Below, piece by piece: positions 53,866 to 64,000 of a stretch of 64,000 nt of DNA (within the stretch, counting starts at the first letter, position 1; the number at the start of each line of letters is the position of its first letter). The notes beneath the pieces were generated by a model, which saw only the letters and a list, made by a program, of their open reading frames with translations, had not been told where the DNA came from and did not search any database. Both the position numbers and the translations under genes were made by a program. Source of the stretch: Phylloscopus collybita (Eukaryota > Chordata > Aves > Passeriformes > Phylloscopidae); contig JAJNNQ010000008.1 in the NCBI GenBank assembly GCA_027886175.1, positions 7,195,001 through 7,259,000 of the forward strand, in the 5' to 3' direction.

Positions 53866-56800
53866 GTAAGTTAGGGCTTCTGGATACAGAAAAATGGATT
53901 CTGGTCCTTTTTTAGTAGATCTTAATATACTGTGTGCTGTGATGTGTATGTACACATTCGGTGCTTTTGCACATGTGTAACTATGTTTGTGCTGCTGTTC
54001 ATTGTGACTGTGTGTATGGAAACTGTCAGGTGCTCTGCTGTATTCCATCAGCTGTGTTGGAACAGATTAGCTTCCATATTTGTTCTCATGAAATAGTAGA
54101 TTACTTCTTAAAAATGTAATTAAAAGTAAGTAGGAATAACTTTATTTTGAGCATAAATTCAAAAAGCATGTCTCATTACTTGAGCATGTCTCAATGAACT
54201 TACATAAAGTCTGATATTTGACAGCTTCTCCAATGTTTATTTTTGAGGGTTGGTTTGGTTGTTTAATAGCTACCATTTCACTTCCCCTGTGATTCTGCTT
54301 GATTCTGCTTGCAGTTTTTGTTTAAGTTCACATGAGTTTTTACAAAGGTTCCTATACATAATAAGATGTATAAGTTTTATCAGCAGTGCTTAAAAAGAAA
54401 ATGAAAACACATTGTTAAGATATGATTCAGAAATTCTCTGTTATGGAAAAGAAGTAACAGAGACTAATTATATTCAGTTGCCACAATAATATTAAAGGAA
54501 AAAATTACCTTCCAATTAACTTTTCCTTTATTGTAAACCTTTATTGTCTTTTCCACTGAAGAAGGTTAGAAAATAAGACACATCCTACAGCTAATAATTG
54601 CAGGAAGTAGATCTTGGAGTCTTTTCTCGTATCCAGATTATTTCTTCTCTTAAAATTTGTTTGGCTTGTCAGTGTGATGTCTATCAAAAGAATACCACTG
54701 ACTGAGCATAATGTAAGTGATATCAAATTTTGTTCATATTATTCTTACAATATTTGGCATCCTTGTTATATGGTCTACGGTGAACTTAAAAAATTTAATA
54801 GTAAAAAACTGAGAACAAACAGCTTAAAACTAGGGGTTTTTTACTTAGGAGAGGCAGCAGTTGTATAATCATAATATTTAGAGTTTCGTATGGAGAAGTT
54901 GGTCGCTTGTCCTTGACTTAAGTTAATTGCTGGAGGATCCAAAATTTGATCATGTCGTAAATATTTCTGATGATGTTTTGTTTATTCTCTATCATTTATT
55001 CAGAGAAACAATTCTTACTAATAAATCAAATTAACAATCTTGACTTGAAATTTTCTGTTCTACTTAAAAACATAATGGAATGACTTAAAACTATATTTAA
55101 CAAGAGAAATTGAAAGTTATCTTCCATTATAGCACAGTAATCTATACTATGGTGTTTCTTTTACTAAAATGATCTCTTTTTTCATATAAAAAACATTGAT
55201 TCATCTCTCAGCATTCCCTGTTGCTGTATAGGTATCAATAAATTATAAAGAGAAGGGTTATATAACCACCATTTAATGGCCAGCTTTTTTTGGTTGCCTG
55301 TTTGACCAGTGCAACTTTCAGACCTTACCTGTGCCACCAGTAGATAGGCCAATGTCCACAGGTGCCACTTATTTCATAATATTTTTTTCATTTTTTTAGA
55401 TGGAGGCAAAGGTGCATAAACCCATTCCTTGCTAAAGTTGTTTTTGGGAAATTTATTTGATGTTGACGGGAATTTTGCCAAAGCCAAGACTGCAGAACTG
55501 GATTTGAAAAGTTTGCAAAGAACAAGTATGAATTTGTCAGTTGACTCTTATTATTTAGTCAGTATCCAAGAAAACAATTCATTTGTATAAAAGGTTTGGA
55601 GGAATTGTTTTCATATGACCTTGTAATGCAAATCTAGCAATGCTTGAACTCCCTCCAAAGGAAATAGTGCCAGATGTGGTTGACCGTTATAGTTACACAG
55701 ATGGTCCAACTCCAGTGAAATACAGTAAATATGAAAGAAATTCCACATGAATTCAAGTAAATGTAATCTTAAAATTCAAAAGAAGAAAGCAACACACGTG
55801 GGCTCAATTCAAACTGACATAAACATTAGCATTATATGCCTGTTCTAAACCTGTCTTCTAAAATGTTCTTCATTTAAGCATCTAAATTCTTAACAACCAT
55901 CATAATAATGCTTAATGATTTTTCTGCCAGCACAGCCTTCTAAAAATCTGAACTAGTACCTGGCTGTATCCTTACGTGAAATAATTGTACCTAAACACGT
56001 ATGACTGGGTGTTGTGGTCATTCACACTTGAAAACATTTTCAGAAGTGTGAAAACTGACAGTATTTCTTTTGTTTTGAAGAGAGTTATGCTTTCCTTATG
56101 GAAGCTGAAAAAACTCTAAGCAATTAGAGAACACACTGTCTCTTCTGTACCTTTGCAATACTGTGGAATGGTTATGGCTTCAGTGCATTATATTGCCTGC
56201 ATATTACCTTCAAAATTATAGGAGAGTGATGCATGTATTACTGCAGGACTTAGAAGCTTTGTTTAAGTTCATGTGTACTGTGAAAACAGTCACACTATAA
56301 AATGATCTATGCCTAGAGAACTGTGCATAGTTTAGATATAATATGAGAAAAAGACAAAATACAGGGATATACAACTTTTTAATGAAAAATACATATCAGG
56401 AATATGAACGCTATATACTTTAGGGTTTACAATTCATGCTATAATATTTATTTCTTTAATCTTAAAGTCATTCTTCAAATGTATAAGACATCAGTGCATT
56501 CACAGGTACTCAGAACTCTCAGTCAGCATGTAGAGTCTGTTAACCTCTGTGGGCTGTCCCTGCTGCAGCATTTCTTTCTCCTCTCATTTTGTGGTCAAGG
56601 CTTGTTACATAGATCTCTTGAAGAGATAGGTGGATAAATAAATAGATATCAGAAGATTTTTAATTCATAGATGTAGGTAAAATATAGTTTTTTAGCTGAT
56701 GAGCTTCACCAAAGAATTGAGGAACTGACTTTTTTTTTTTGACAAAACCGTACAATTACTGATTTTTCACAGAGTACAAAAGTGAATAAACTGCTTTGTG

Positions 56801-57673
56801 CTTGGTGAAGATCAACATTTTTCCAGTAAATAAGAATGTAAATATAGTAATATGAAGACTACACCGCTCAATGTCTAATTTACATGTAAACTCATTGCAG
56901 AGCTTTGTCTTTTTGCCTATTGAGAATTACACTGTAAATTACATAATGTACTTAATTTAGTTTTAATCTGAGTAACACTTTTTGTTGTGGTTTCAGCTGT
57001 TCTGGGTCTGTGTCCATGCAATCCTTATTGCACGTAGATTTGTAGTTTACAAGTAAATAATGTGTTACAGGCAAAAAAGTTATTCTAATTTCTTGGCCCA
57101 CCTCTGTTTTTTATTTCTTAAAGTAGGAGAAAGATTACTTTAAATGTGCTTCTTAATCAGTATCAGAATTGTTGTTTTACAGTATGAGAAAACTGTTGTC
57201 ACTTTGTGGTCAACATTTTCCTTTGAACAGGCAACTGACTTTATGCTCTGCATGTTTCACAGATTTAAAAGAAATCAGGTGGATGATCCCAGTTCTCCGC
57301 ATTAAGAGGTTTTGTATGCGGAAAGAATGGTTTTGTTAGTTGTCAGTTGCTGAGGTTTGGAGATGAGGATTACTCTGGGATATGCATCTGAATTCCTTTT
57401 CTAGTCCCACAAATGTTGCATGCTGCCAACTTTTTGACTTTGGAGCTCTAAATTAAGGCCAGTTCCTTTGCTCATCCCACAAACTCTTTCATGTTTTTTA
57501 ACCGCAGCCTGAGAAAGGCGCCTTGGTTTCAACAGCAGCAGACCAGCATGTGTTTACTTAATTCCTAAGACATGATGACAGTGGTCTCTGTGCCACTAAA
57601 AGCTTTTTTCTTTATTATTTTCTGTTCAAGCTGATTTCTGAAAGTTTTTCACATGCCATATGTTTTATTACAG
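53866..57673 (+). other. RPGRIP1L intron
   Basis: About 3.8 kb of AT-rich intron. A 10-bp tandem duplication (GATTCTGCTT) lies near 54,291. Short protein-like readings near 55,430-55,750 are interrupted and unrecognised; I do not call an exon there. Confidence 0.45.
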
Positions 57674-57813
57674 TGTCTTCTGTATGACCCATGAACAGCA
57701 ATGGAAATCAAAGGAACAGCAAATGAAACTGCAAATTGCTAAACTAGAGATGGCTATCAAATCTGATTTAGCAGACAAAAATGCAATCCTTGACAAGATC
57801 AAAGTAGAAAGAG
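57674..57813 (+). pseudogene. RPGRIP1L: RPGRIP1L coiled-coil exon, last before the internal deletion
   Basis: Acceptor TTTTATTACAG, donor AAAGAG|GTATTT. The conserved frame reads [47 protein letters not shown], against human [47 protein letters not shown]. The exon itself is open, but it begins with a single base completing a codon while the preceding exon does not end in phase 2. Literal splicing therefore produces TGA at 57,692. This is the last recognisable exon before about 600 residues of the ancestral protein disappear. Confidence 0.9.
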
Positions 57814-58960
57814 GTATTTTTCTGAAAAAATCTAATATTTTCTCAAGATGTAGGTCATACCTATGTTTAAGTTCAGGAATATTGCCCAGAAAAGTGTAGT
57901 TTCTATTGCTGGTGATTTCAAAGCTGCCTTTTAAGTGAACATTTGTACAATATGCTAAGGTTATGACTAGCTATTAAGTACAAAAATTGATCAAATACAG
58001 ATTATATGCTGAATGAGGCTCATATTTTTTCAGCTGCATTTTTTTTTCTTTGGTTGGATTAATACTTACTTTTTATTCAATGTTTCTTCTCTCCTCTACA
58101 CTGAAAGCTCTTATGGAAAAGAGGCTCATCTGACAGTCTCCCTCAAATTATAAGCCACTATTCTATTTACTGTACGAAGTTACATGAAACCTATACGGGC
58201 CCTTGGCCATGATTAATTGTCCTTCAACTTCATTAATGCAGAAAATTTGTATATTTTCAGTACACACCGATTTTTATTTACAGCTGTGTACATTTACATT
58301 AATACATTTTTCTTCTAATCTACTGAGGAGATTATTTCATATGTGTTTCTCCCATGCTGTAGAGCAACTTCTCAGTGAATATTTAAGACTTTGCAATCTC
58401 TTTTTGTATCTCAACGCCATGTTATGTAATGTGGCAATATAAAGTTTACAAAAGAAGAGCCCTGGCAAGAAGTAACCTAAATATTTTTAGACTTGATTCT
58501 TCAAATGTGTATTTTTTTTTCTTCAAAAGCGTATTTCTGTGAACAATCTAATGGAATGAAATGGACTAACTTGTTGGGAATAAGTCTTCTTATGGGTATG
58601 GCTTCAGTTCATCCTGTGCTTACCATTAAAGTTCTGAGTAGCTTTATTGGCATCTAATACTAAACTGAACATTTAAACATTTTCTTTGACTACAGCAAGT
58701 GTTTTCAAAATTGGCCTTAAGTGATACTAAAATAAATAAAGGTACCTTAAGCTACATTAATATGAAGTTACAACATATTGGCAGTTGTTACTGACGGCTC
58801 AATTATATAATGCTAAATTTAAAACTATATTCAGAGCATGAAAATGTCATAGGCTGTACTATTATTTGGTTAAGCTGAATGTAGAAAATTAGGCAATGCT
58901 TTCCATCTTCTGTCCTTCCTATAGGCATAATTAAGTGCCCAGATTGGCACTTCATAGCTT

Positions 58961-59351
58961 CTTGTATTCCTAACTGTATTGCCAGGGTACTACACTTTGA
59001 ATTGCTGTTAAGTTGCTGCAGCTTGCACAGATGTTCTAATACCCTTCAAGCCCTGTGTATCTAGGCTTTGATTACAGCTTGTTATCATTGCTACTGCAGA
59101 AGTAGTCACAGAGTGGTTCAGGTTGGAAGGGATCACAGGGGGATCATCTCACAGAATTGTAGAACATACTGAGATGGAAGGCACCCACAAGGATCATGAA
59201 ACTCCAGCTTCTGGCCCTGCACATGTTGCTCTTGTTTGGATTTAGTTTGTTTTGCCTTCGCTCTAAAAATTACCAATATATAGCAGTGGGAAATAATGAA
59301 TAAATGGAGTGACTTTGGCATATAGCTAAATAGGTATTGTGGACAAGTGGT
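58961..59351 (+). repeat. 391-bp inverted duplication, left arm
   Basis: The reverse complement of this segment equals 60,108-60,498 over 391 bases with 4 mismatches and no gaps (about 99%). The differing sites, as reverse-complemented left versus right, are GTCC/GTTC, GCG/GTG, ATTCT/ATTTT and AAAGCC/AAATCC. The arm includes CR1-derived sequence at 59,101-59,230 and unrelated unique-looking sequence on both sides of it, so the duplication is not simply two independent retroposon insertions. Confidence 0.95.
59101..59230 (-). mobile_element. CR1 LINE 3' fragments
   Basis: The plus strand shows GAGTGGTTCAGGTTGGAAGG followed by GATCATCT, then a second CR1-like unit with GAGATGGAAGGCACCCACAA, GGATCATGAAACTCCAGC and CTGGCCCTGCAC. 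These are hallmarks of the reverse complement of avian CR1 3' regions. It is duplicated within the inverted repeat. Confidence 0.7.
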
Positions 59352-60107
59352 TTGGCCACTTAATGAAACACTATCAAAGGTTGTGGCAAGAGCAGAGGTT
59401 AATATGAATTTGTGAAAACGTGACTTTACAGAGTTTGTTGGCAAGGCTCACTTACTACACAGATTAAGGCATACAAAGAAAGATCAAAGTAGAAGCAATT
59501 TGGAATTATTTATACTAAAAGTCAGGAATGCAAAGGGACATAAGTGTGCCAAGATACGGATGCAAAGATAAGGGTGCAAAAAGAGTTTAGCAGCACCAAA
59601 TCACTGAGTATTTTAACATTTACCAAGCAATTCCATAGGGTTAACTGCAGTTATAACAATGACTTGGCTGTGGATATGAAATAATAACATTCATACCATA
59701 ATCAATTCCCATACACAAGTGAAGTGATGTGTGCACCTATTTCTATGTGTGTACAGGTATCTATCAGCCTAAGAGGTACCTACCGTGGGTTCAGTGAATA
59801 AATCACATCAAATCCCTTTGTGTTTCCCAACAAGCCGCATTCAGACCTGGAAGATTCTGGAAATGTGTGGGTGGGGATCAGCCCAGGCCTCGCTGTCTGC
59901 AGTGGTCCTTTGAGTGTGGCAGCTGTGAGGGTGCGGGAGCCTTGGGCGTGCCCCGTGCACAGGAGGTGCTGGCAGGGCTGCTGCTGGCACCGCTGCTGTG
60001 GGGTTGAACAGGATTGACTTCACTGCACATAACTCTGCAATGTTGTATCCATTGAGGAGGTGTTACTGTATGGAATGGAACTCAAAGGGAATCTAGAGAG
60101 TAAGATT

Positions 60108-60498
60108 ACCACTTGTTCACAATACCTATTTAGCTATATGCCAAAGTCACTCCATTTATTCATTATTTCCCACTGCTATATATTGGTAATTTTTAGAGTG
60201 AAGGCAAAACAAACTAAATCCAAACAAGAGCAACATGTGCAGGGCCAGAAGCTGGAGTTTCATGATCCTTGTGGGTGCCTTCCATCTCAGTATGTTCTAC
60301 AATTTTGTGAGATGATCCCCCTGTGATCCCTTCCAACCTGAACCACTCTGTGACTACTTCTGCAGTAGCAATGATAACAAGCTGTAATCAAATCCTAGAT
60401 ACACAGGGCTTGAAGGGTATTAGAACATCTGTGCAAGCTGCAGCAACTTAACAGCAATTCAAAGTGTAGTACCCTGGCAATACAGTTAGGAATACAAG
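60108..60498 (-). repeat. 391-bp inverted duplication, right arm
   Basis: Mirror copy of 58,961-59,351 with a 756-bp spacer (59,352-60,107). Equal arm lengths, no gaps and very high identity indicate a young event or a foldback artefact. It ends next to AAGTAAGTAAGTAAG. The arms could form a long cruciform or a double-stranded RNA hairpin if transcribed. Confidence 0.95.
60228..60357 (+). mobile_element. CR1 LINE 3' fragments (mirror copy)
   Basis: Reverse-complement copy of the CR1-like block in the left arm, including GGATCCCTTCCAACCTGAAC-like sequence. It is present because of the inverted duplication, not as a separate insertion. Confidence 0.65.
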
Positions 60499-60654
60499 TA
60501 AGTAAGTAAGTTATGTACTAAAGATATTTTACCTTACAGAACGTTTGTACTGTGTGACAAGGCTGATTCCTTATGATAGTAGTTAGCTTTTGAAACAGAA
60601 AATATTGTATAATTTAGTTGTAAAATTACTAACTGAATAAGTAGTGGAGTAGGC

Positions 60655-60730
60655 TTTTTTGTTTGCTTGGTTTTGTTTTGTGTTTTCTTGGGGATTTTTT
60701 GGGGTTTTTTTGTTTTTGTTTTTTTTTTAA
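60655..60730. repeat. T/G-rich low-complexity tract
   Basis: T runs broken by G, GG and GGGG, ending in poly-T. It lies to the right of the inverted duplication. Confidence 0.85.
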
Positions 60731-61050
60731 CTGAGTCTTGTAGAACTGAAAGAGCTGAAAAATAAATGAATCTGGAAATCTAAGAGGCTGTATATATGTT
60801 GACAGGTACCAAATGATTATAATAGTTATGTTTTCACAAATATACATCGTTAGAGAATTTCTTTTTACTGAATCAATTATTTGTTACTGCAGTTGACAAG
60901 TTCTCATTGTTTCCTGTGCTGCATAAGCAATGCCATTGTTTAAAGGCTTTGAGTAATGAATTTGGGCCATAACTCTTCAAGTTTTGAACTTTAGTGAGTT
61001 TTACTATTCAAAGGGTATTATGAAGACTGTAAGTTTATCTTTTTCTGTAG

Positions 61051-61225
61051 CATATGGGACATGAGGTTAAACAAGAAAGGCTAGCAGATGATAAGGTGGA
61101 GATGGCTGAAGAAATTTAACAGGAGACAGAAAAGCTCTCACATCTGTCAGAGGAGCAGTTAGCTGACCAAACATCAATTACTTCTGGAAATGAGAGAGAA
61201 ATAACTGAAGAATTGGAACCAGAAG
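61051..61225 (+). pseudogene. RPGRIP1L: RPGRIP1L acidic linker exon, in-frame stop
   Basis: Acceptor TTTTTCTGTAG, donor CAGAAG|GTAGAA. The reading starts HMGHEVKQERLADDKVEMAEEI, split here only by the TAA at 61,117-61,119, then QETEKLSHLS, EEQLADQTSITSGNEREITE and ELEPE. Human has [20 protein letters not shown], then [29 protein letters not shown]. This region lies after the two C2 domains in the normal protein, so its survival downstream of the coiled-coil exons shows an internal loss rather than simple truncation. Confidence 0.85.
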
Positions 61226-62293
61226 GTAGAATTCATTTTTATGAATAAGTAACTGTATTTTGTTAATAAATCTGTGTCTCATTCCATTTTCATATGCATT
61301 TCTTACTAGCAGTGGGAGCTGCCTTGTTACAAGAAGCTCCATGACAGAAATTATATTCTGGTGTACTTTATAGCTGAAGCTGGGTAGTGGATATGGTGGT
61401 GTTATTTTCTTCCCAAATGGAAACTGTATCGTAATTGAATGCAAAAATCTGGTATCTGACCTAGATTCATAAAATATTAAAGGAAACCTGGCTTCTATTT
61501 TAAATGTCTTTATATTCTTCCTTAGAACTATGCTGTTCTAAAGACCATTTTAATGAATATGCTCCTTTTGTCTGCAGATAACAGCCAATGCTGCTATTGG
61601 AAATCCTTTCAGACATAAAGAGGGGTAGTATGTCTTATCATATTCGTGACTTAAAGTTGTCCGAGGCAGATTCATTTAAAGATTATAAAAGGCAGGTCAT
61701 CCTGTTCCACCTCTGAGCTTAAACTGTTTATCATTGAAATAAAACAAGTCCATGATACCAACTCTAATGTAAAAGCACAAACAGAATGCTGAAATTTCAT
61801 GTTCATTTGTTTGCAGCTTCTGCATAAGAATACATTAGAAAAACTGGAAAAGCTTCAGAGAAAAAAAACCAAAACAGAATGCTCTGAAATAATCCACCTG
61901 CATACAGAACGTTTTTTTTATTTTTAAAAAGGATACATTATTCTTTATGTGTGCATGGTGTTAAACATAGAGGAAATCCACAAATTCAGGCCATGTTTCT
62001 GTATAGAGCTAACCTCAGTTCATGACAAGACTTATATCATTCCAGTCTTCAACTTTCATCTGGGAAACACTAGTTTTTTGTGGTTTTTTTTTTTTTTTTA
62101 ACCAGAAAAAAAATACAGTTTAGATGACTCTAAAGGTCATTGATTTGCAGGGTTAATCTTCTGCAAGGAAGAGAAGATTTGCCTGGCAGTTACTTTTCAT
62201 TTGTTACTAAAGCACCTATCAGGTTCCTCAGCAAGACTCAGATGGACTATAGTAACAGGGTTTAACCACATTGATTCTTCTAATGTTTCTCAG
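61226..62293 (+). other. RPGRIP1L intron
   Basis: About 1.1 kb. Two exon-like stretches after CAG acceptors (about 61,579 and 61,818) were examined and do not match RPGRIP1L. A poly-T tract lies at 62,079-62,099. Confidence 0.45.
62079..62099. repeat. Poly-T run
   Basis: T run between two recognised RPGRIP1L remnants. Confidence 0.85.
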
Positions 62294-62393
62294 ATCAAAG
62301 TGATGATGCTCTTGAAGCAATAAAAACTGACAGCAATGACTGTATTATTCCAAGTCCATTATCCACGAATATTAAACAGCTGAGTCAGAATGT
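62294..62393 (+). pseudogene. RPGRIP1L: RPGRIP1L acidic linker exon 2, last remnant seen
   Basis: Acceptor AATGTTTCTCAG. The first two bases complete a GAT codon with the previous exon. The reading DQSDDALEAIKTD then SNDCIIPSPLSTNIKQ and LSQN matches human [25 protein letters not shown]. The exon is open as far as similarity goes. No clear donor was identified; similarity fades after LSQN and the frame meets TAA at about 62,431. The C-terminal RPGR-interacting domain that should follow was not found in the remaining 1.6 kb. Confidence 0.82.
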
Positions 62394-64000
62394 TTATGGC
62401 AATTATTTGGCCAGATTAAAAAAAATATTTTAAACCTAATGCCCTCTAAGAGTAGCTTTGGTGTATCTAACATCAGTTTTCAGTAAAGTTATATATATGC
62501 AGTATCAAATCACTTCAGTGTACTTCTTCTTCCATTATTATTTGTGGGCAAGTGCAGTAATCATGTTCTCTTGACTTATTATTGAAACCAGCAATTAATT
62601 ACCATGAAGACGTATATAAAAAATAAGACGACATTAATACAAATTTGGAAAATTTACTTTCTGTATTAGTATTGTATATAGTACTGAATAGTATTTCAGT
62701 AGGATAGTTCTGTAAAAAAAAAATCATACTTTTTGATATAAACGTGATTGAACACTGTTAAAAATATAAAACTAGTACTTAAAATTGATGCCAGTACTTC
62801 TAACAGTTAATACTTTTCTGATCTCTCTTAGCCTTCTTTTAAAGGACCAGGGATGTACTGGTAGATCCTATCAGACTTCATGGTTTTTAATGTTCTGCAA
62901 TGTGATATCCTAGAGGTAGCTTGATTGTTTTTAAAATGCTCTTTTCAAGGCTGTGAAACATCCTACAAGGCATCTAGAAACAATTCTTTGTATGAAAAAT
63001 ATAGCTGTTCTTTTTTTTAAGCTGTAGAAGAGGTTTAGAAATGCTATCACTCATATATTCTTCAGAAAGATGCAGAAGGTACTTTGGAAGATGGAATTGC
63101 ATTATTTCTATGTATAATGTTAAAAAATTTTCACCTATAATTTTGACAACTAAAATTACTACTACTCATCTCTTGTAAGTCAAAATATAATACATTTGTT
63201 CTGTAGTTTTCTAGTCATCATGTATTTTATTTTATCACAGTTATTTAAGAGCACTTCTGCAACAACTTTGTGTGTAGTTTCATTTCAGGTTCATCAATTT
63301 CTACCTTTCTCCATTGATCTGGTCCTATGGTAACAAAAATGCATGTTCATGAAAGGTAGATAAAACAATAAAACCTCTGAATTATTAAGACAACAGTATA
63401 TTTGATACAGATTGGATTTTAAAAATATGCATTGGTTGGTACAAATTATTGGGTTAATTATAGAATACAGCATGTCAAAATTGTTACTGAAGTTGTATTT
63501 TTTTAAGATTAAAAATCACTGCCTTTTATCTTTTGAGATAAATATCCTGCTGGTAATCAAACACTGTAAATAAAACTTGTGATTTTTAGAGATCGTTATG
63601 CTAATTATCCCCTAAATCTGAGTTGTATGTCAAACTGTTTAAGCCATTTAAGATCATACTGAGGTTTTTTTGCATGTTGCAAATTAGACAGTTCATGGTT
63701 ATTTCTTAGATATGTTGATCATAAAGGGTATCTAACAGATTTTCCAGTACTTAACTGTACCACTTGCTTCTTTCTCTTTTCTTCTTGTCTATGATGTATG
63801 ATTAATCATAGATTACTTCATTTTGTTTCATTTCATTTACAACATTTATGAGCTTCACTTTGTCGGTATGAAATGCTTGTCCCCTTCTTTCCTTTCCAAA
63901 GTGGCATAATTAGTGTTAGCATCTTTTTTAACAGGCTACATAAAGTTTAGTGGCTGGATTAAATCAAGTCATTAACATAATGTGCTATACAATTTGCCCC
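62394..64000 (+). other. Sequence 3' of last recognised RPGRIP1L remnant
   Basis: AT-rich sequence with no recognisable exon, repeat family or RNA gene. C-terminal RPGRIP1L exons may lie beyond the window or may be lost. Confidence 0.4.

Larger units (their letters stand above)
57814..61050 (+). other. Interval where the C2-domain exons are missing
   Basis: In the human gene roughly a dozen or more exons encoding the late coiled coil, both C2 domains and part of the acidic linker lie between the two flanking exons. Here only 3.2 kb separates them. I see no C2-like coding remnants. The interval contains the 391-bp inverted duplication, a GC-rich patch (about 59,850-60,010) in its spacer, CR1 remnants and a T/G-rich tract. 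The simplest reading is an internal genomic deletion associated with local rearrangement. Confidence 0.6.
35100..62393 (+). pseudogene. RPGRIP1L: RPGRIP1L unitary pseudogene, overall span
   Basis: A leader exon and nine coding exons match human RPGRIP1L in order and strand. RPGRIP1L is a scaffold of the ciliary transition zone (N-terminal coiled coils, two central C2 domains, C-terminal RPGR-interacting domain) needed for ciliary gating and Hedgehog signalling. The copy cannot encode it. There are in-frame TAA codons at 40,360 and 61,117, single-base frameshifts near 42,615, 49,757 and 53,835, several exon junctions out of phase, no recognisable exon between 42.9 and 49.7 kb, and loss of everything from about human residue 420 to 1,050 (rough positions from memory). 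No C-terminal exons are seen before the window ends. Retained introns and synteny with FTO rule out a retrocopy. Sequence or assembly error cannot explain the missing exons and stops together. A second, intact copy elsewhere remains possible. The left boundary is approximate. Confidence 0.85.

Noticed and set aside
55400..55760. Possible exon-like readings between two RPGRIP1L exons
   Set aside because: The readings switch frame repeatedly and do not match the human protein at the expected position.
59133..60326. Two similar open frames on opposite strands that could look like a gene pair
   Set aside because: They are the same sequence read from the two arms of the inverted duplication and include CR1-derived DNA, so they are not genes.
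61570..61930. Two exon-like stretches after CAG acceptors
   Set aside because: The adjacent RPGRIP1L exons join directly in phase (G|AT), leaving no room for an extra exon, and the translations do not match.

Overview
The window is vertebrate nuclear DNA, most probably from a bird. It is AT-rich and gene-poor, it carries avian-type CR1 retroposon ends (one terminates in the ATTCTATG-like octamer), and it shows the head-to-head FTO / RPGRIP1L locus known from amniotes. No bacterial, viral or CRISPR-like system is visible.

Layout. Positions 1-34,944 are, as far as can be read, all intron 1 of FTO, transcribed on the minus strand. No second FTO exon was recognised, so it probably lies left of the window. 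This intron holds a 41-bp minisatellite (about 9 copies, 7,109-7,483) beside a strong CTCF-like motif, an island of CpG-rich probably regulatory sequence near 23.7-24.1 kb with a near-palindromic X-box-like motif and a DR1-like motif, several perfect hairpins, simple repeats and decayed CR1 pieces. A CpG island at about 34.6-35.6 kb is the bidirectional promoter. FTO exon 1 (13 codons, donor AAG|GTACCT) leaves it on the minus strand, and an apparently noncoding RPGRIP1L exon 1 with an intact GTGAGT donor leaves it on the plus strand.

The plus strand from 35 kb to 62.4 kb is the main result. Nine coding exons recognisable as RPGRIP1L (ciliary transition-zone scaffold; identified by comparison with the human protein as remembered) lie in the right order and orientation, mostly with intact splice sites. 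They carry in-frame stops (40,360; 61,117), single-base frameshifts (42.6, 49.8 and 53.8 kb exons), out-of-phase junctions and missing exons. Everything from the late coiled coil to just before the acidic linker, including both central C2 domains, should lie between 57.8 and 61.05 kb. That 3.2-kb interval instead holds a near-perfect 391-bp inverted duplication (4 mismatches) around a 756-bp spacer. RPGRIP1L therefore looks like a unitary pseudogene in its ancestral position, next to an FTO gene whose first exon is intact.

The reading of exons is based on eye translation; no alignment or database search was run. The remaining sequence is intronic or intergenic, and the many short open frames in it are treated as chance.
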